Shown here in pieces: positions 28,019 through 35,806 of a DNA stretch of 64,000 nt (the stretch's first letter is position 1; the number at the start of each line of letters is the position of its first letter). The notes under the pieces are model-generated. The model ran no database searches. It was not told the DNA's origin and saw nothing but the letters and a program-made list of their open reading frames with translations. Source of the stretch: Prescottella equi (lineage in GTDB: Bacteria; Actinomycetota; Actinomycetes; Mycobacteriales; Mycobacteriaceae); assembly GCF_002094305.1 (NCBI RefSeq), contig NZ_LWTX01000006.1, positions 1 through 64,000 on the forward strand, read 5' to 3'. Position numbers and translations under genes: made by a program.

Positions 28019-29107
28019 ATGCCGCAGCAGGTACGGGGCGTCATCGCCCGCTCGAAGGACGCCCCCGTCGAACTGGTGACCATCAACATCCCCGACCCCG
28101 GGCCGGGCGAGGCCGTCGTCGCGATCGCGGCGTGCGGCGTCTGCCACACCGACCTGACCTACCGTGACGGCGGCATCAACGACGAGTTCCCGTTCCTCCT
28201 GGGGCACGAGGCCGCGGGCATCGTCGAGGCCGTCGGTGAGGGCGTCGACACCGTCGAGGTCGGCGATTTCGTCGTCCTCAACTGGCGCGCGGTGTGCGGA
28301 AAGTGTCGCGCCTGCAAGCGTGGTCGTCCGCAGTACTGCTTCGACACCCACAACGCGAAGCAGAAAATGACGCTCGAGGACGGCACCGAACTGACCCCGG
28401 CACTGGGCATCGGCGCGTTCGCCGACAAGACCCTCGTCGCGGCCGGCCAGTGCACCAAGGTCGACCCCACCGCCGATCCGGCGGTCGTCGGACTGCTCGG
28501 CTGCGGCGTCATGGCCGGCATGGGTGCCGCGATGAACACCGGCAACGTCACCCGCGGCGACTCCGTCGCGGTCATCGGCTGCGGCGGCGTCGGTGACGCC
28601 GCCGTCATGGGCTCGCGCCTGGCCGGCGCCAACAAGATCGTCGCGATCGATCGGGACCCGAAGAAACTCGAGTGGGCCGTCGAGCTCGGCGCCACCCACA
28701 CCATCGACGCGTCGAAGGTCGACGACGTGGTCGAGGCGATCCAGGACCTCACCGACGGCTTCGGCACCGACGTCGTGATCGACGCGGTGGGCCGCCCGGA
28801 AACCTGGAAGCAGGCGTTCTACGCCCGCGACCTGGCCGGCACCGTCGTCCTCGTGGGCGTCCCCACCCCGGACATGACCCTCGAGATGCCGCTGGTCGAC
28901 TTCTTCTCGCGCGGCGGCTCGCTCAAGTCGTCGTGGTACGGCGACTGCCTGCCCGAGCGCGACTTCCCGATGCTCGTCGACCTGTACCAGCAGGGTCGGC
29001 TGCCGCTCGAGAAGTTCGTGACCGAGCGGATCAAGCTCGAGGACGTCGAGCAGGCCTTCGAGACCATGCACCGCGGCGAGGTGCTGCGCTCGGTGGTGGT
29101 CCTGTGA
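28019..29107 (+). CDS. mscR: mycothiol-dependent S-(hydroxymethyl)mycothiol (formaldehyde) dehydrogenase
   Basis: A 362-residue zinc medium-chain alcohol dehydrogenase that oxidises the formaldehyde-mycothiol adduct (and reduces S-nitrosomycothiol in mycobacteria). Catalytic zinc ligands are in [10 protein letters not shown] and FLLGHEAAG; the structural zinc Cys cluster is [15 protein letters not shown]; the NAD fold is [19 protein letters not shown] 28019 has GGAG 10-12 bases before it. It overlaps the MBL gene by GTGA, the same pair as M. tuberculosis Rv2259-Rv2260. It would deal with formaldehyde released by demethylation of amines, which fits the neighbouring amine genes, but the pair is common in actinobacteria. 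Confidence 0.93.
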   Translation: MPQQVRGVIARSKDAPVELVTINIPDPGPGEAVVAIAACGVCHTDLTYRDGGINDEFPFLLGHEAAGIVEAVGEGVDTVEVGDFVVLNWRAVCGKCRACKRGRPQYCFDTHNAKQKMTLEDGTELTPALGIGAFADKTLVAAGQCTKVDPTADPAVVGLLGCGVMAGMGAAMNTGNVTRGDSVAVIGCGGVGDAAVMGSRLAGANKIVAIDRDPKKLEWAVELGATHTIDASKVDDVVEAIQDLTDGFGTDVVIDAVGRPETWKQAFYARDLAGTVVLVGVPTPDMTLEMPLVDFFSRGGSLKSSWYGDCLPERDFPMLVDLYQQGRLPLEKFVTERIKLEDVEQAFETMHRGEVLRSVVVL

Positions 29108-29736
29108 GCGGGGTCCTCAGGGTCGACCGCGTCGTCACGGCGGGCACGTTCGAGCTCGACGGCGGCAGCTGGGACGTCGACAACAACATCTGGCTCGTCG
29201 GCGACGACGACGAGGTACTGGTGATCGACGCCGCGCACACCGCGCAGCCGATCATCGACGCCGTCGGCGGCCGCAAGGTGGTCGGCATCGTGTGCACGCA
29301 CGGGCACAACGACCACGTCACCGTCGCCCCGGAGCTGTCCAAGAAGCTCGATGCGCCGATCTACCTGAACCCGGCCGACGACGTGCTGTGGCAGATGACC
29401 CATCCGGGTGTCCGCCACCTCGCGCTCGAGGACGGTCAGCGGATCGCGGTGGCGGGCACGGATATCCAGGCCATCCACACCCCGGGCCACTCCCCCGGCT
29501 CGACGTGCCTGTACCTGCCGGAGGCGGGAGAGCTGTTCTCCGGCGACACCCTGTTCTCGGGTGGACCCGGCGCCACCGGACGCTCGTTCTCGGACTTCCC
29601 GACGATCATCGGCTCGATCCGCGACAAGCTGTTCGCACTACCCGCGGAAACCCGCGTCCACACCGGTCACGGCGACGACACCGCCCTGGGCACCGAGGCA
29701 CCGCACCTCGAGGAGTGGATCGCCCGCGGTCACTGA
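29104..29736 (+). CDS. MBL-fold hydrolase, probable S-formylmycothiol hydrolase partner
   Basis: A 210-residue metallo-beta-lactamase-fold hydrolase related to glyoxalase II. Metal motif [10 protein letters not shown], later ligands in [23 protein letters not shown] with the bridging Asp, and a last ligand in [12 protein letters not shown]. Its GTG start overlaps the stop of mscR, the conserved arrangement known in mycobacteria, which suggests it hydrolyses the formyl-mycothiol product to formate and mycothiol (inference from context). A family A palindrome 14 bases after the stop probably ends the operon. Confidence 0.88.
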   Translation: MSGVLRVDRVVTAGTFELDGGSWDVDNNIWLVGDDDEVLVIDAAHTAQPIIDAVGGRKVVGIVCTHGHNDHVTVAPELSKKLDAPIYLNPADDVLWQMTHPGVRHLALEDGQRIAVAGTDIQAIHTPGHSPGSTCLYLPEAGELFSGDTLFSGGPGATGRSFSDFPTIIGSIRDKLFALPAETRVHTGHGDDTALGTEAPHLEEWIARGH

Positions 29737-29749
29737 CCGCCCCCCCGAC

Positions 29750-29800
29750 AGCTGAAGGGTCCCTTCATGCGCTCGCAGCGTATGAAGGGACCCTTCAGCT
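29750..29800. repeat. 51-bp palindrome, family A copy 2
   Basis: Same length and arm structure as the element at 16401-16451, with 19-base perfect arms (left arm AGCTGAAGGGTCCCTTCAT). Compared with copy 1, the single arm difference (G to A) is matched by a compensating change in the other arm, so pairing is preserved. It lies after the MBL gene and touches the end of the DmmA-like remnant. Confidence 0.9.
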
Positions 29801-30111
29801 TGCACGTGCGCCAGCGCTCCCGCCTCCACGGCGAACGCCTGCGCCTGCAGCACCGTCACCGCGTCCCCGACGAGGGCGAGTCGCCAGCCGACGCGGGCGG
29901 CGACGAGTTCACGCGAGAGCACCGCCTCCACACCCGCCGTCCAGCCCGGCGACATGAGTAACCAGCTGACCCTGCGCCCTGACCGCCCTGCAACCAGCGC
30001 CCGCGCCCGCGGTTCGGCGGCGCCGCGAACGACCGCAGGCCGACGTGGAACGCAGCGTTCGATCGGGGGTCCTGCAGCGGATCCGCGACCCGGTCGGGAA
30101 GTTGATCGCAT
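29801..30111 (-). pseudogene. remnant resembling dimethylamine monooxygenase subunit DmmA
   Basis: The minus-strand frame from 30111 to the palindrome edge encodes about 104 residues. The stretch VLSRELVAARVGWRLALVGD, continuing with AVTVLQAQAFAVEAGAL, matches my memory of the DmmA core (xxALxxARVGWRLxxAGPExDVLxxRxxAxxAGA). The family's C-terminal Cys-rich part is missing: similarity stops exactly at the family A palindrome. A stop codon lies directly upstream of 30111 and there is no good ribosome site. The family call rests on memory and needs a search. With no other Dmm subunit present it would be non-functional. The remaining 200 bases up to glnT hold the promoter region described separately. 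Confidence 0.45.
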
Positions 30112-30256
30112 CTCCGACGATTACACGAGCACTTGAACCTTGTGACCGAATCCTCCTCGTGCCCAGCAATTCCCAGGACGTTCGCGAGCGGACTCACCCC
30201 GCCGGAAGGCGTCACCACATTCTCACCCGCCCGTAACGCATCCGTCACGGACGCTA

Positions 30257-30295
30257 TGTTTCATGACATGCAACAGTGATTCACTCAATGAAACA
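30257..30295. promoter_or_regulatory. operator-like element before glnT, shared with the 39 kb promoter
   Basis: TGTTTCATGACATGCAACA at 30257-30275 is followed by ATGAAACA at 30288-30295, which is the exact reverse complement of the first eight bases. The same 19-mer with two changes, and a matching half-site at the same 31-base offset, lies at 39018-39056 before the FAD oxidoreductase. The element ends 24 bases before the glnT start. A common regulator is likely, possibly the XRE-cupin protein at 35048. Confidence 0.7.
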
Positions 30296-30319
30296 CAGTC
30301 GGACCACCGAGGAGTTCAC

Positions 30320-31684
30320 ATGGCGCTCGACCCCGCAGATCTGACCGTGATGTGCCTACCCGAGGCCGGCGCGCCGGATCGCCCGGATCTCGCGACCCTC
30401 GCCCGGACCACCGACACCCGTTTCGTCCTGGCGGTGTTCACCAACCTGGCCGGCAAGCCGTGCGCCAAGCTGGTGCCCGTCGAGGCGGTGGAGGAACTGC
30501 AGGAGGACGGCGTCGGCTTCGCCGGCTACGCCGCCGGAGCGATGGGTCAGGTGCCCGCGGATCCCGATCTCGTCGCCGTCCCCGACGCCGCGTCGTTCAC
30601 CCCGATCCCGTTCGTGCGCCCCGGCCTCGCGCTGGTGCACTGCGACCCGCACGTGCAGGGCGAGCCGTGGCCCTTCGCCCCGCGCGTGATCCTGAAGAAG
30701 GTGCTGGGACAGGCCGGCGACCTCGGCCTCGAGGTCAACGTCGGCACCGAGATCGAGTACTTCCTCGTCGACCGCGACGGGGACGGTGGTTTGCGCACCG
30801 CCGATGCCCTCGACACCTCCCGGCGCCCCTGCTACGACGCTCGCGACGTCACCCGCATGTACGAGCACCTCACCGCGATCTCGGCCGCGATGAACCAGTT
30901 GGGTTGGGGCAACTACGCCAACGACCACGAGGACGGCAACGGTCAGTTCGAGCAGAACTTCCAGTACGCCGACGCCCTCACCACCGCCGACCGCGTCGTC
31001 ACGTTGCGCTATCTCATCTCCGTACTCGCCGAACAGCGCGGTATGACGGCGACGTTCATGCCCAAGCCCTTCGCCGACCGGACCGGCAGCGGCATGCACA
31101 TGCACCTGTCGCTGTGGCGAGACGGCGCACCGGTCTTCCCCGACCACACGGACCCGCGCGGACTGGGTCTCTCGCCCACCGCTTACGCGTTCATCGGCGG
31201 CATCCTCGAGCATGCCGGCGGATTGCAGGGTGTGCTCGCCCCGACGGTCAACTCCTACAAACGAACCGGGGCCACCTCGACGAGCAGCGGTGCGACGTGG
31301 TCGCCGCGAAGGCCGACGTACGGCGGCAACGACCGCACCCACTACCTGCGGGTGCCGGACGCCAGCCGCGTCGAGTTGCGCGGCGGCGACGGTTCCGCCA
31401 ACCCGTATCTCGCGTCGGCGGTGACCGTCGCGGCCGGGCTGGACGGCATCCGCCGCGGCACCGACCCCGGCGAACCCGGCGGTGGCATCTGCCCCGACGA
31501 CCTGCCGATGACCCTGCTGCACGCGATGGATGCGCTCGGGAAGGACGCCGTGGTCACCGGCGCCCTCGACGCCGCGGGTCCCGGCGTGGCCGACTACTTC
31601 ACCGCCCTCAAGCGGGACGAGTTCTTCGAATGGCACAGCACGGTCACACCGTGGGAGGTCGACAGCTACCTCACCGCATTCTGA
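30320..31684 (+). CDS. glnT: glutamine synthetase-like ligase (GlnT / gamma-glutamylmethylamide synthetase type)
   Basis: A 454-residue glutamine-synthetase-fold enzyme that joins glutamate with ammonia or an amine using ATP. The beta-grasp start is VLAVFTNLAGKPCAKLVP. Metal and substrate motifs are NVGTEIEYFLVDRDG, EDGNGQFEQNFQY, FMPKPFADRTGSGMHMHLSLW and the ATP/phosphate segment NSYKRTG with RVELRGGDGSANPY. It is of the short type that lacks the class I adenylylation Tyr region. ATG 30320 has GAGGAG just before it. Followed by glxB-glxC-glxD, it matches the glnT-glxBCD and gmaS-mgsABC arrangements, where the product is gamma-glutamylmethylamide. Which amine it uses here is not shown by sequence. 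Confidence 0.85.
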   Translation: MALDPADLTVMCLPEAGAPDRPDLATLARTTDTRFVLAVFTNLAGKPCAKLVPVEAVEELQEDGVGFAGYAAGAMGQVPADPDLVAVPDAASFTPIPFVRPGLALVHCDPHVQGEPWPFAPRVILKKVLGQAGDLGLEVNVGTEIEYFLVDRDGDGGLRTADALDTSRRPCYDARDVTRMYEHLTAISAAMNQLGWGNYANDHEDGNGQFEQNFQYADALTTADRVVTLRYLISVLAEQRGMTATFMPKPFADRTGSGMHMHLSLWRDGAPVFPDHTDPRGLGLSPTAYAFIGGILEHAGGLQGVLAPTVNSYKRTGATSTSSGATWSPRRPTYGGNDRTHYLRVPDASRVELRGGDGSANPYLASAVTVAAGLDGIRRGTDPGEPGGGICPDDLPMTLLHAMDALGKDAVVTGALDAAGPGVADYFTALKRDEFFEWHSTVTPWEVDSYLTAF

Positions 31685-31713
31685 CCGCCACCGCGAACAA
31701 AGGGAGACAACAC

Positions 31714-32610
31714 ATGTGCGGAATCGTCGGGCTTCATCTCCGGGAGCCCTCACTGTATCCGCGGCTCGGTGAACTACTCACCGGGATGCTCGGCCAGATG
31801 GTCGACCGCGGACCGGACTCTGCGGGGATGGCCATCTACGGCGACCCGGTCTGGTCACCGGCCGGGCACGCGACGGTGTCGCTGCTCGGCGCCGACGCCA
31901 CCGCGCAGTCGTTGGCCGCCGCAGTCGGGAGCACACTGGGCGTCGTCGTCACCGGCGTCGACATCGGCCCGAACACGTTGCTGCACGCACCTGTTCCGGC
32001 GTCGGCGCTCGCCGACGCCGCACTCGGCGAAGCGCCCGGTGCGATCCTCATCGGATTCGGCGACGACGTCACGGTACTCAAGGGCATGGGCGACCCGGTG
32101 GACCTCGCACACCGATTCGGGCTGCCCGCCGCGTCGGGCCGGCAGGGCGTCGCGCACACGCGCATGGCCACCGAATCCGCCGTCACCGCAGCGGGTTCGC
32201 ATCCGTTCGCCGTCGGACCGGACCAGTGTCTGGTGCACAACGGATCGTTCTCGAATCACCTGAGCGTCAAACGTGAACTCGAGGCCGAGGGCGTCGCGTT
32301 CGACAGTGAGAACGACACCGAGGTGGGCGCACGCTTCGTCGCGAAGCAGCTCGCGGAGGGTGTCGACCTGGAGAAGGCCCTGCGTCTGCTCGGCGAGCGG
32401 TTCGACGGCTTCTACACGCTGCTCGTGTCCACGCGGGACTCGTTCGCGGTGGTGCGCGACCCCATCGCGTGCAAGCCCGCGATCATCGCCGAGCACACCG
32501 GCTACGTCGCGATGGCGTCCGAGTACCGCGCGCTGGCCGGCCTGCCCGGCATCGAGAGCGCCCGCATCTTCGAACCCGAACCGGAAGAGGTTTACGTATG
32601 GCACCGCTGA
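31714..32610 (+). CDS. glxB: class II glutamine amidotransferase (GlxB / N-methylglutamate synthase subunit A type)
   Basis: A 298-residue Ntn-type amidotransferase domain, equal to the N-terminal part of glutamate synthase as a separate protein. The nucleophile is Cys2 in MCGIVGLHL; other signatures are MVDRGPDSAGMA, VAHTRMATES and LVHNGSFSN. In GlxB/MgsA it frees ammonia or methylamine from the glutamyl amide for transfer to 2-oxoglutarate. The start is fixed by the Cys2 requirement, with AGGGAG at 31700. It overlaps glxC by 13 bases. Confidence 0.88.
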   Translation: MCGIVGLHLREPSLYPRLGELLTGMLGQMVDRGPDSAGMAIYGDPVWSPAGHATVSLLGADATAQSLAAAVGSTLGVVVTGVDIGPNTLLHAPVPASALADAALGEAPGAILIGFGDDVTVLKGMGDPVDLAHRFGLPAASGRQGVAHTRMATESAVTAAGSHPFAVGPDQCLVHNGSFSNHLSVKRELEAEGVAFDSENDTEVGARFVAKQLAEGVDLEKALRLLGERFDGFYTLLVSTRDSFAVVRDPIACKPAIIAEHTGYVAMASEYRALAGLPGIESARIFEPEPEEVYVWHR

Positions 32611-33296
32611 CCGCCACCCCGACCACCACGTACGACGTCTCCGACGTCGGGACCCGCGGGCTCAACGCCGCACTGCAGTCCACCGCGGCGCCGGCAACGG
32701 TGACGGTGGTGGAACCGGCCGGTGCGCATGCCCTCGCGTGCGGCCTGGACGCCCCGATCGACGTACGCATCGACGGGCACGTCGGCTACTACGCGGCCGG
32801 CATGAACCAGCGTGCGACCGTGACGATCGACGGCAATGCCGGTGTCGGCGTGGCCGAGAACATGATGTCGGGCACCGTCCGCGTCACCGGCGACGCATCG
32901 CAGTCGGCGGGCGCGACCGCGCACGGCGGCCTGCTCGTGATCGAGGGCAATGCCGCAGCGCGCTGCGGCATCTCGATGAAGGGCGTCGACATCGTCGTCG
33001 GCGGCAGCATCGGCCACATGAGCGCGTTCATGGGCCAGGCCGGACGGCTCGTCGTGCTCGGCGACGCCGGTGAGGCGCTGGGTGATTCGCTGTACGAGAC
33101 CCGTATCTACGTGCGCGGAACCGTTGCCTCCCTCGGGGCCGACTGCATCGTGAAGGAGATGCGCGACGAACACCGGGCCGAACTTCGGGAACTGCTCGAC
33201 GCCGCGGGTTTCGACGCCGACCCCACCGAGTTCACCCGTTACGGCTCGGCCCGCAGGCTCTACAACTTCCACGTCGACAACACCTCGTCCTACTGA
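32598..33296 (+). CDS. glxC: GXGXG-domain protein (GlxC / N-methylglutamate synthase subunit B type)
   Basis: A 232-residue beta-helix protein equivalent to the C-terminal GXGXG domain of glutamate synthase. The repeat pattern is visible in HVGYYAAGMNQRATVTIDGN, AGVGVAENMMSGTVRVTGD and GISMKGVDIVVGGSIGHMSA. This domain has a structural and channelling role between the amidotransferase and FMN parts. Start ATG 32598 lies inside the end of glxB, so translation is coupled. The C terminus (YGSARRLYNFHVDN) resembles other GlxC proteins. Confidence 0.88.
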   Translation: MAPLTATPTTTYDVSDVGTRGLNAALQSTAAPATVTVVEPAGAHALACGLDAPIDVRIDGHVGYYAAGMNQRATVTIDGNAGVGVAENMMSGTVRVTGDASQSAGATAHGGLLVIEGNAAARCGISMKGVDIVVGGSIGHMSAFMGQAGRLVVLGDAGEALGDSLYETRIYVRGTVASLGADCIVKEMRDEHRAELRELLDAAGFDADPTEFTRYGSARRLYNFHVDNTSSY

Positions 33297-33320
33297 CGCG
33301 CGCCATTTCCAGGAGGCCCC

Positions 33321-34646
33321 ATGACCACGCACACCCCCGGGCTGCGCGAATCCGCGACGTTCGACCGCGACGTCATCCACGAGATCCAGCGCGCCGCCGA
33401 GACCGGCATCTACGACATCCGAGGATGGGGCGCCAAACGAAAGCTCCCACACTTCGACGACCTGTTGTTCCTGGGCGCATCGATGTCCCGCTACCCACTC
33501 GAGGGTTATCGCGAGCGTTGTGACACCGACGTCGTGCTCGGTGACCGCCACGCGAAGTACCCACTGCACCTCGATATTCCGATCACCATCGCGGGCATGA
33601 GCTTCGGCGCGCTGTCCGGTCGGGCGAAGGAGGCCCTGGGCCGCGGCGCGAGCGAGGTGGGCACCTCCACCACGACCGGGGACGGCGGCATGACGACCGA
33701 GGAGCGCGGGCAGTCCAAGCACCTCGTCTACCAGTATCTGCCGTCGCGGTACGGCATGAACCCCGACGACCTGCGCAAGGCCGATGCGATCGAGATCGTG
33801 CTGGGCCAGGGCGCCAAGCCCGGCGGTGGCGGAATGCTGCTGGGCCAGAAGATCACCGACCGTGTCGCCGGGATGCGCACGTTGCCCGTGGGCGTCGACC
33901 AGCGCAGCGCGTGCCGACACCCGGACTGGACCGGCCCGGACGACCTCGCCATCAAGATCATCGAACTGCGGGAGATCACCGGGTGGGAGAAGCCGATCTA
34001 CGTGAAGGTGGGCGCCACCCGCACGTACTACGACGTCAAGCTCGCCGTGAAGGCCGGAGCCGACGTGATCGTCGTCGACGGCATGCAGGGAGGCACCGCC
34101 GCGACGCAGGACGTGTTCATCGAGCACGTGGGCATCCCCACGCTCGCCGCGATCCCGCAGGCCGCGCAGGCGCTGCAGGAGTTGGGTGTGCACCGGACAC
34201 CGGGCGGGGTGCAACTCGTCGTGTCGGGCGGCATCCGCTCGGGCGCCGACGTCGCGAAGGCCATGGCTCTGGGCGCGGATGCCGTCGCGATCGGCACCGC
34301 AGCGCTGATCGCGTTGGGCGACAACCATCCCCGCTTCCAGCAGCAGTACGAGGCGCTCGGCTCGGCGGCCGGCTTCTACGACGATTTCCAGGCCGGACTC
34401 GACCCCGCAGGCATCACGACACAGGATCCGGAACTGCAGAAGAACCTCGACCCGGTCGACGGCGGACGCCGCCTCGCGAACTACCTGCGCGTGCTGACGA
34501 TGGAGGCACAGACCCTCGCCCGCGCGTGCGGCAAGTCCCACCTGCGCAACCTCGAACCACAGGACCTCGTCGCACTCACCGTCGAGGCGTCGGCGATGGC
34601 GCAGGTGCCGCTCGCGGGCACGAACTGGATTCCCGGCCGAATCTGA
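33321..34646 (+). CDS. glxD: FMN-binding glutamate synthase-like protein (GlxD / N-methylglutamate synthase subunit C type)
   Basis: A 441-residue TIM-barrel flavoprotein equal to the central synthase domain of GltB. Flavin and substrate features are ITIAGMSFGALSGRAKEALG, STTTGDGGMTTEERG, VKVGATRTYYDVKLAVKAGA, DVIVVDGMQGGTAATQ and VSGGIRSGADVAKAMALGA. The CxxCxxxxCP cluster motif of classical GltB is not present; instead the sequence reads DPAGITTQDPEL, so no 3Fe-4S cluster is expected. Strong AGGAGG 7 bases before ATG 33321. With GlxB and GlxC it should make glutamate or N-methylglutamate from a glutamyl amide and 2-oxoglutarate/glutamate. Confidence 0.88.
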   Translation: MTTHTPGLRESATFDRDVIHEIQRAAETGIYDIRGWGAKRKLPHFDDLLFLGASMSRYPLEGYRERCDTDVVLGDRHAKYPLHLDIPITIAGMSFGALSGRAKEALGRGASEVGTSTTTGDGGMTTEERGQSKHLVYQYLPSRYGMNPDDLRKADAIEIVLGQGAKPGGGGMLLGQKITDRVAGMRTLPVGVDQRSACRHPDWTGPDDLAIKIIELREITGWEKPIYVKVGATRTYYDVKLAVKAGADVIVVDGMQGGTAATQDVFIEHVGIPTLAAIPQAAQALQELGVHRTPGGVQLVVSGGIRSGADVAKAMALGADAVAIGTAALIALGDNHPRFQQQYEALGSAAGFYDDFQAGLDPAGITTQDPELQKNLDPVDGGRRLANYLRVLTMEAQTLARACGKSHLRNLEPQDLVALTVEASAMAQVPLAGTNWIPGRI

Positions 34647-34661
34647 TGCGGGACAGGGCGA

Positions 34662-34691
34662 GGCCGGGCCCCGCGTCGCGGGGACCCGGCC
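34662..34691. terminator. hairpin terminator after glxD
   Basis: Arms GGCCGGGcCCCGCG and CGCGGGGaCCCGGCC with one bulge and a very small loop, 15 bases after the glxD stop and followed by TTCGTACCC. It likely ends the glnT-glxBCD transcript and may also serve the convergent 34-codon gene. Confidence 0.7.
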
Positions 34692-34709
34692 TTCGTACCC
34701 GGCGGCCGG

Positions 34710-34814
34710 TCAGGCCTGCGGGTCCGTGGGCGGGGTCTGCCCCTCACCCGACGATCCGAGGAACGCCAGCAGCTTGTTGATGATGCCGAGGAAGCCATCG
34801 AGTTCGGCCGACAT
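34710..34814 (-). CDS. 34-residue small protein, not in conventional ORF length range
   Basis: ATG 34814 is preceded by GGAG with a 6-base spacer in a well-formed ribosome site (TTGGAGAAAAC). The product has an amphipathic N-terminal part (MSAELDGFLGIINKLLAFLG) and a hydrophilic Pro-rich tail (SSGEGQTPPTDPQA). It lies in the 401-base gap between glxD and the XRE-cupin gene, convergent with glxD. The amphipathic start could bind membrane or another protein. The call depends on ribosome site and codon use only; no family is known to me. Confidence 0.6.
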   Translation of the reverse strand: MSAELDGFLGIINKLLAFLGSSGEGQTPPTDPQA

Positions 34815-35047
34815 GTTTTCTCCAATCTGTGTGGTGTTCAATGCATGTACCCCACGAAGGGGCACATCGATCTTGTACCCGGAGGCGGTGAAGATCTAAA
34901 CCCCCCATCTCCACAAAAACTTTCGTGTTCCACGCAGGCCCAGGTGAGAGCGATGCCGAAGCCCGAGCGGCGGCCGGGGACACGCCCGGGAGCCCCCACC
35001 CTCCGGGTCGGGTCCACTGCCAGTGGACCGAACGCTACTGTGAGGCA

Positions 35048-35695
35048 ATGAGCCCGTCCAAGCGCCCCGTCCACCACGACACCGCGCAACGCGAAGTGCC
35101 CGCCGACACCCCCACCGGCGTCGACCTCGAGCGCGTCATCGCGACCCAGGTCCGCAAACTCCGCCTGGCGAGCGGACTCTCGGTGGGCGACATGGCCGCG
35201 AAGGTCGGCATCTCCAAGGCGATGCTGTCCAAGATCGAGAACGCGCAGACGTCGTGCAGCCTGTCCACCCTCGCGCGCCTCGCTGCCGGCCTCGACGTGC
35301 CGGTGACGTCACTGTTCCGCGGTGCCGATTCCACGCGCGACGCCGTGTTCGTCGAGGCCGGCAGCGGCGCGGTGATCGTCGGACGCGGCACCCGCGTCGG
35401 CCACCACTACGAGCTGCTCGGCGCGCTGCGGGGACAGCACAAGCGGCTCGAACCGGTGCTCGTCACCCTCACCGACGCGAGTGAGGTGTTCCCGCTCTTC
35501 CAGCATCCGGGCACCGAGCTGATCTACATGCTCGAGGGCGAGATGGTCTACGGCCACGGCGAGAGCGAGTACCGACTGAAGCCCGGAGACTCGCTGCTTC
35601 TCGACGGTGAGGGCCTGCACGGGCCCAACGATCTGGTGCAGTTGCCGATCCGCTTCCTTGCGGTGACCGCCTATCCGGACAACCATCAGGAGTGA
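35048..35695 (+). CDS. XRE-family regulator with C-terminal cupin domain
   Basis: A 215-residue repressor-type protein. A Cro/CI helix-turn-helix covers about residues 28-85 (QVRKLRLASGLSVGDMAAKV, GISKAMLSKIENAQTSCSLS). A cupin ligand domain covers about 130-208 (PLFQHPGTELIYMLEGEM, YRLKPGDSLLLDGEGLHGP). Regulators of this design often control amine, polyamine or amino-acid use and sense the substrate in the cupin. Placed in the middle of the amine genes, it is the best local candidate for binding the shared element at 30257 and 39018. ATG 35048; a weak GTGAGGCA precedes it. Confidence 0.85.
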   Translation: MSPSKRPVHHDTAQREVPADTPTGVDLERVIATQVRKLRLASGLSVGDMAAKVGISKAMLSKIENAQTSCSLSTLARLAAGLDVPVTSLFRGADSTRDAVFVEAGSGAVIVGRGTRVGHHYELLGALRGQHKRLEPVLVTLTDASEVFPLFQHPGTELIYMLEGEMVYGHGESEYRLKPGDSLLLDGEGLHGPNDLVQLPIRFLAVTAYPDNHQE

Positions 35696-35754
35696 GGGGT
35701 TGCCTCCGGATCCACGGACGCAACCCGAACTTTCATTTGAGTTGAAATTTCATA

Positions 35755-35773
35755 GAAGGTAAGCCTATGCTCA
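35755..35773. promoter_or_regulatory. iron-box-like site before the siderophore-binding gene
   Basis: GAAGGTAAGCCTATGCTCA matches 13 of 19 positions of the DtxR/IdeR box as I know it (TTAGGTTAGCCTAACCTAA), including a full AGCCTA core. It lies 34 bases before the lipoprotein start, in an AT-rich stretch (TTTCATTTGAGTTGAAATTT). Confidence 0.5.
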
Positions 35774-35806
35774 CCGCGCATCGTCGCCGTGTGGAAAGGC
35801 CCCTCC

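Noticed and set aside
29767-29961. 64-codon plus-strand frame starting inside palindrome copy A2
   Set aside because: It starts within the repeat, has no ribosome site and runs antisense to the DmmA-like remnant.
31212-31424. Selenoprotein or extra frame inside glnT
   Set aside because: The glnT frame is continuous with all ligase motifs; the other frame is Arg-rich shadow.
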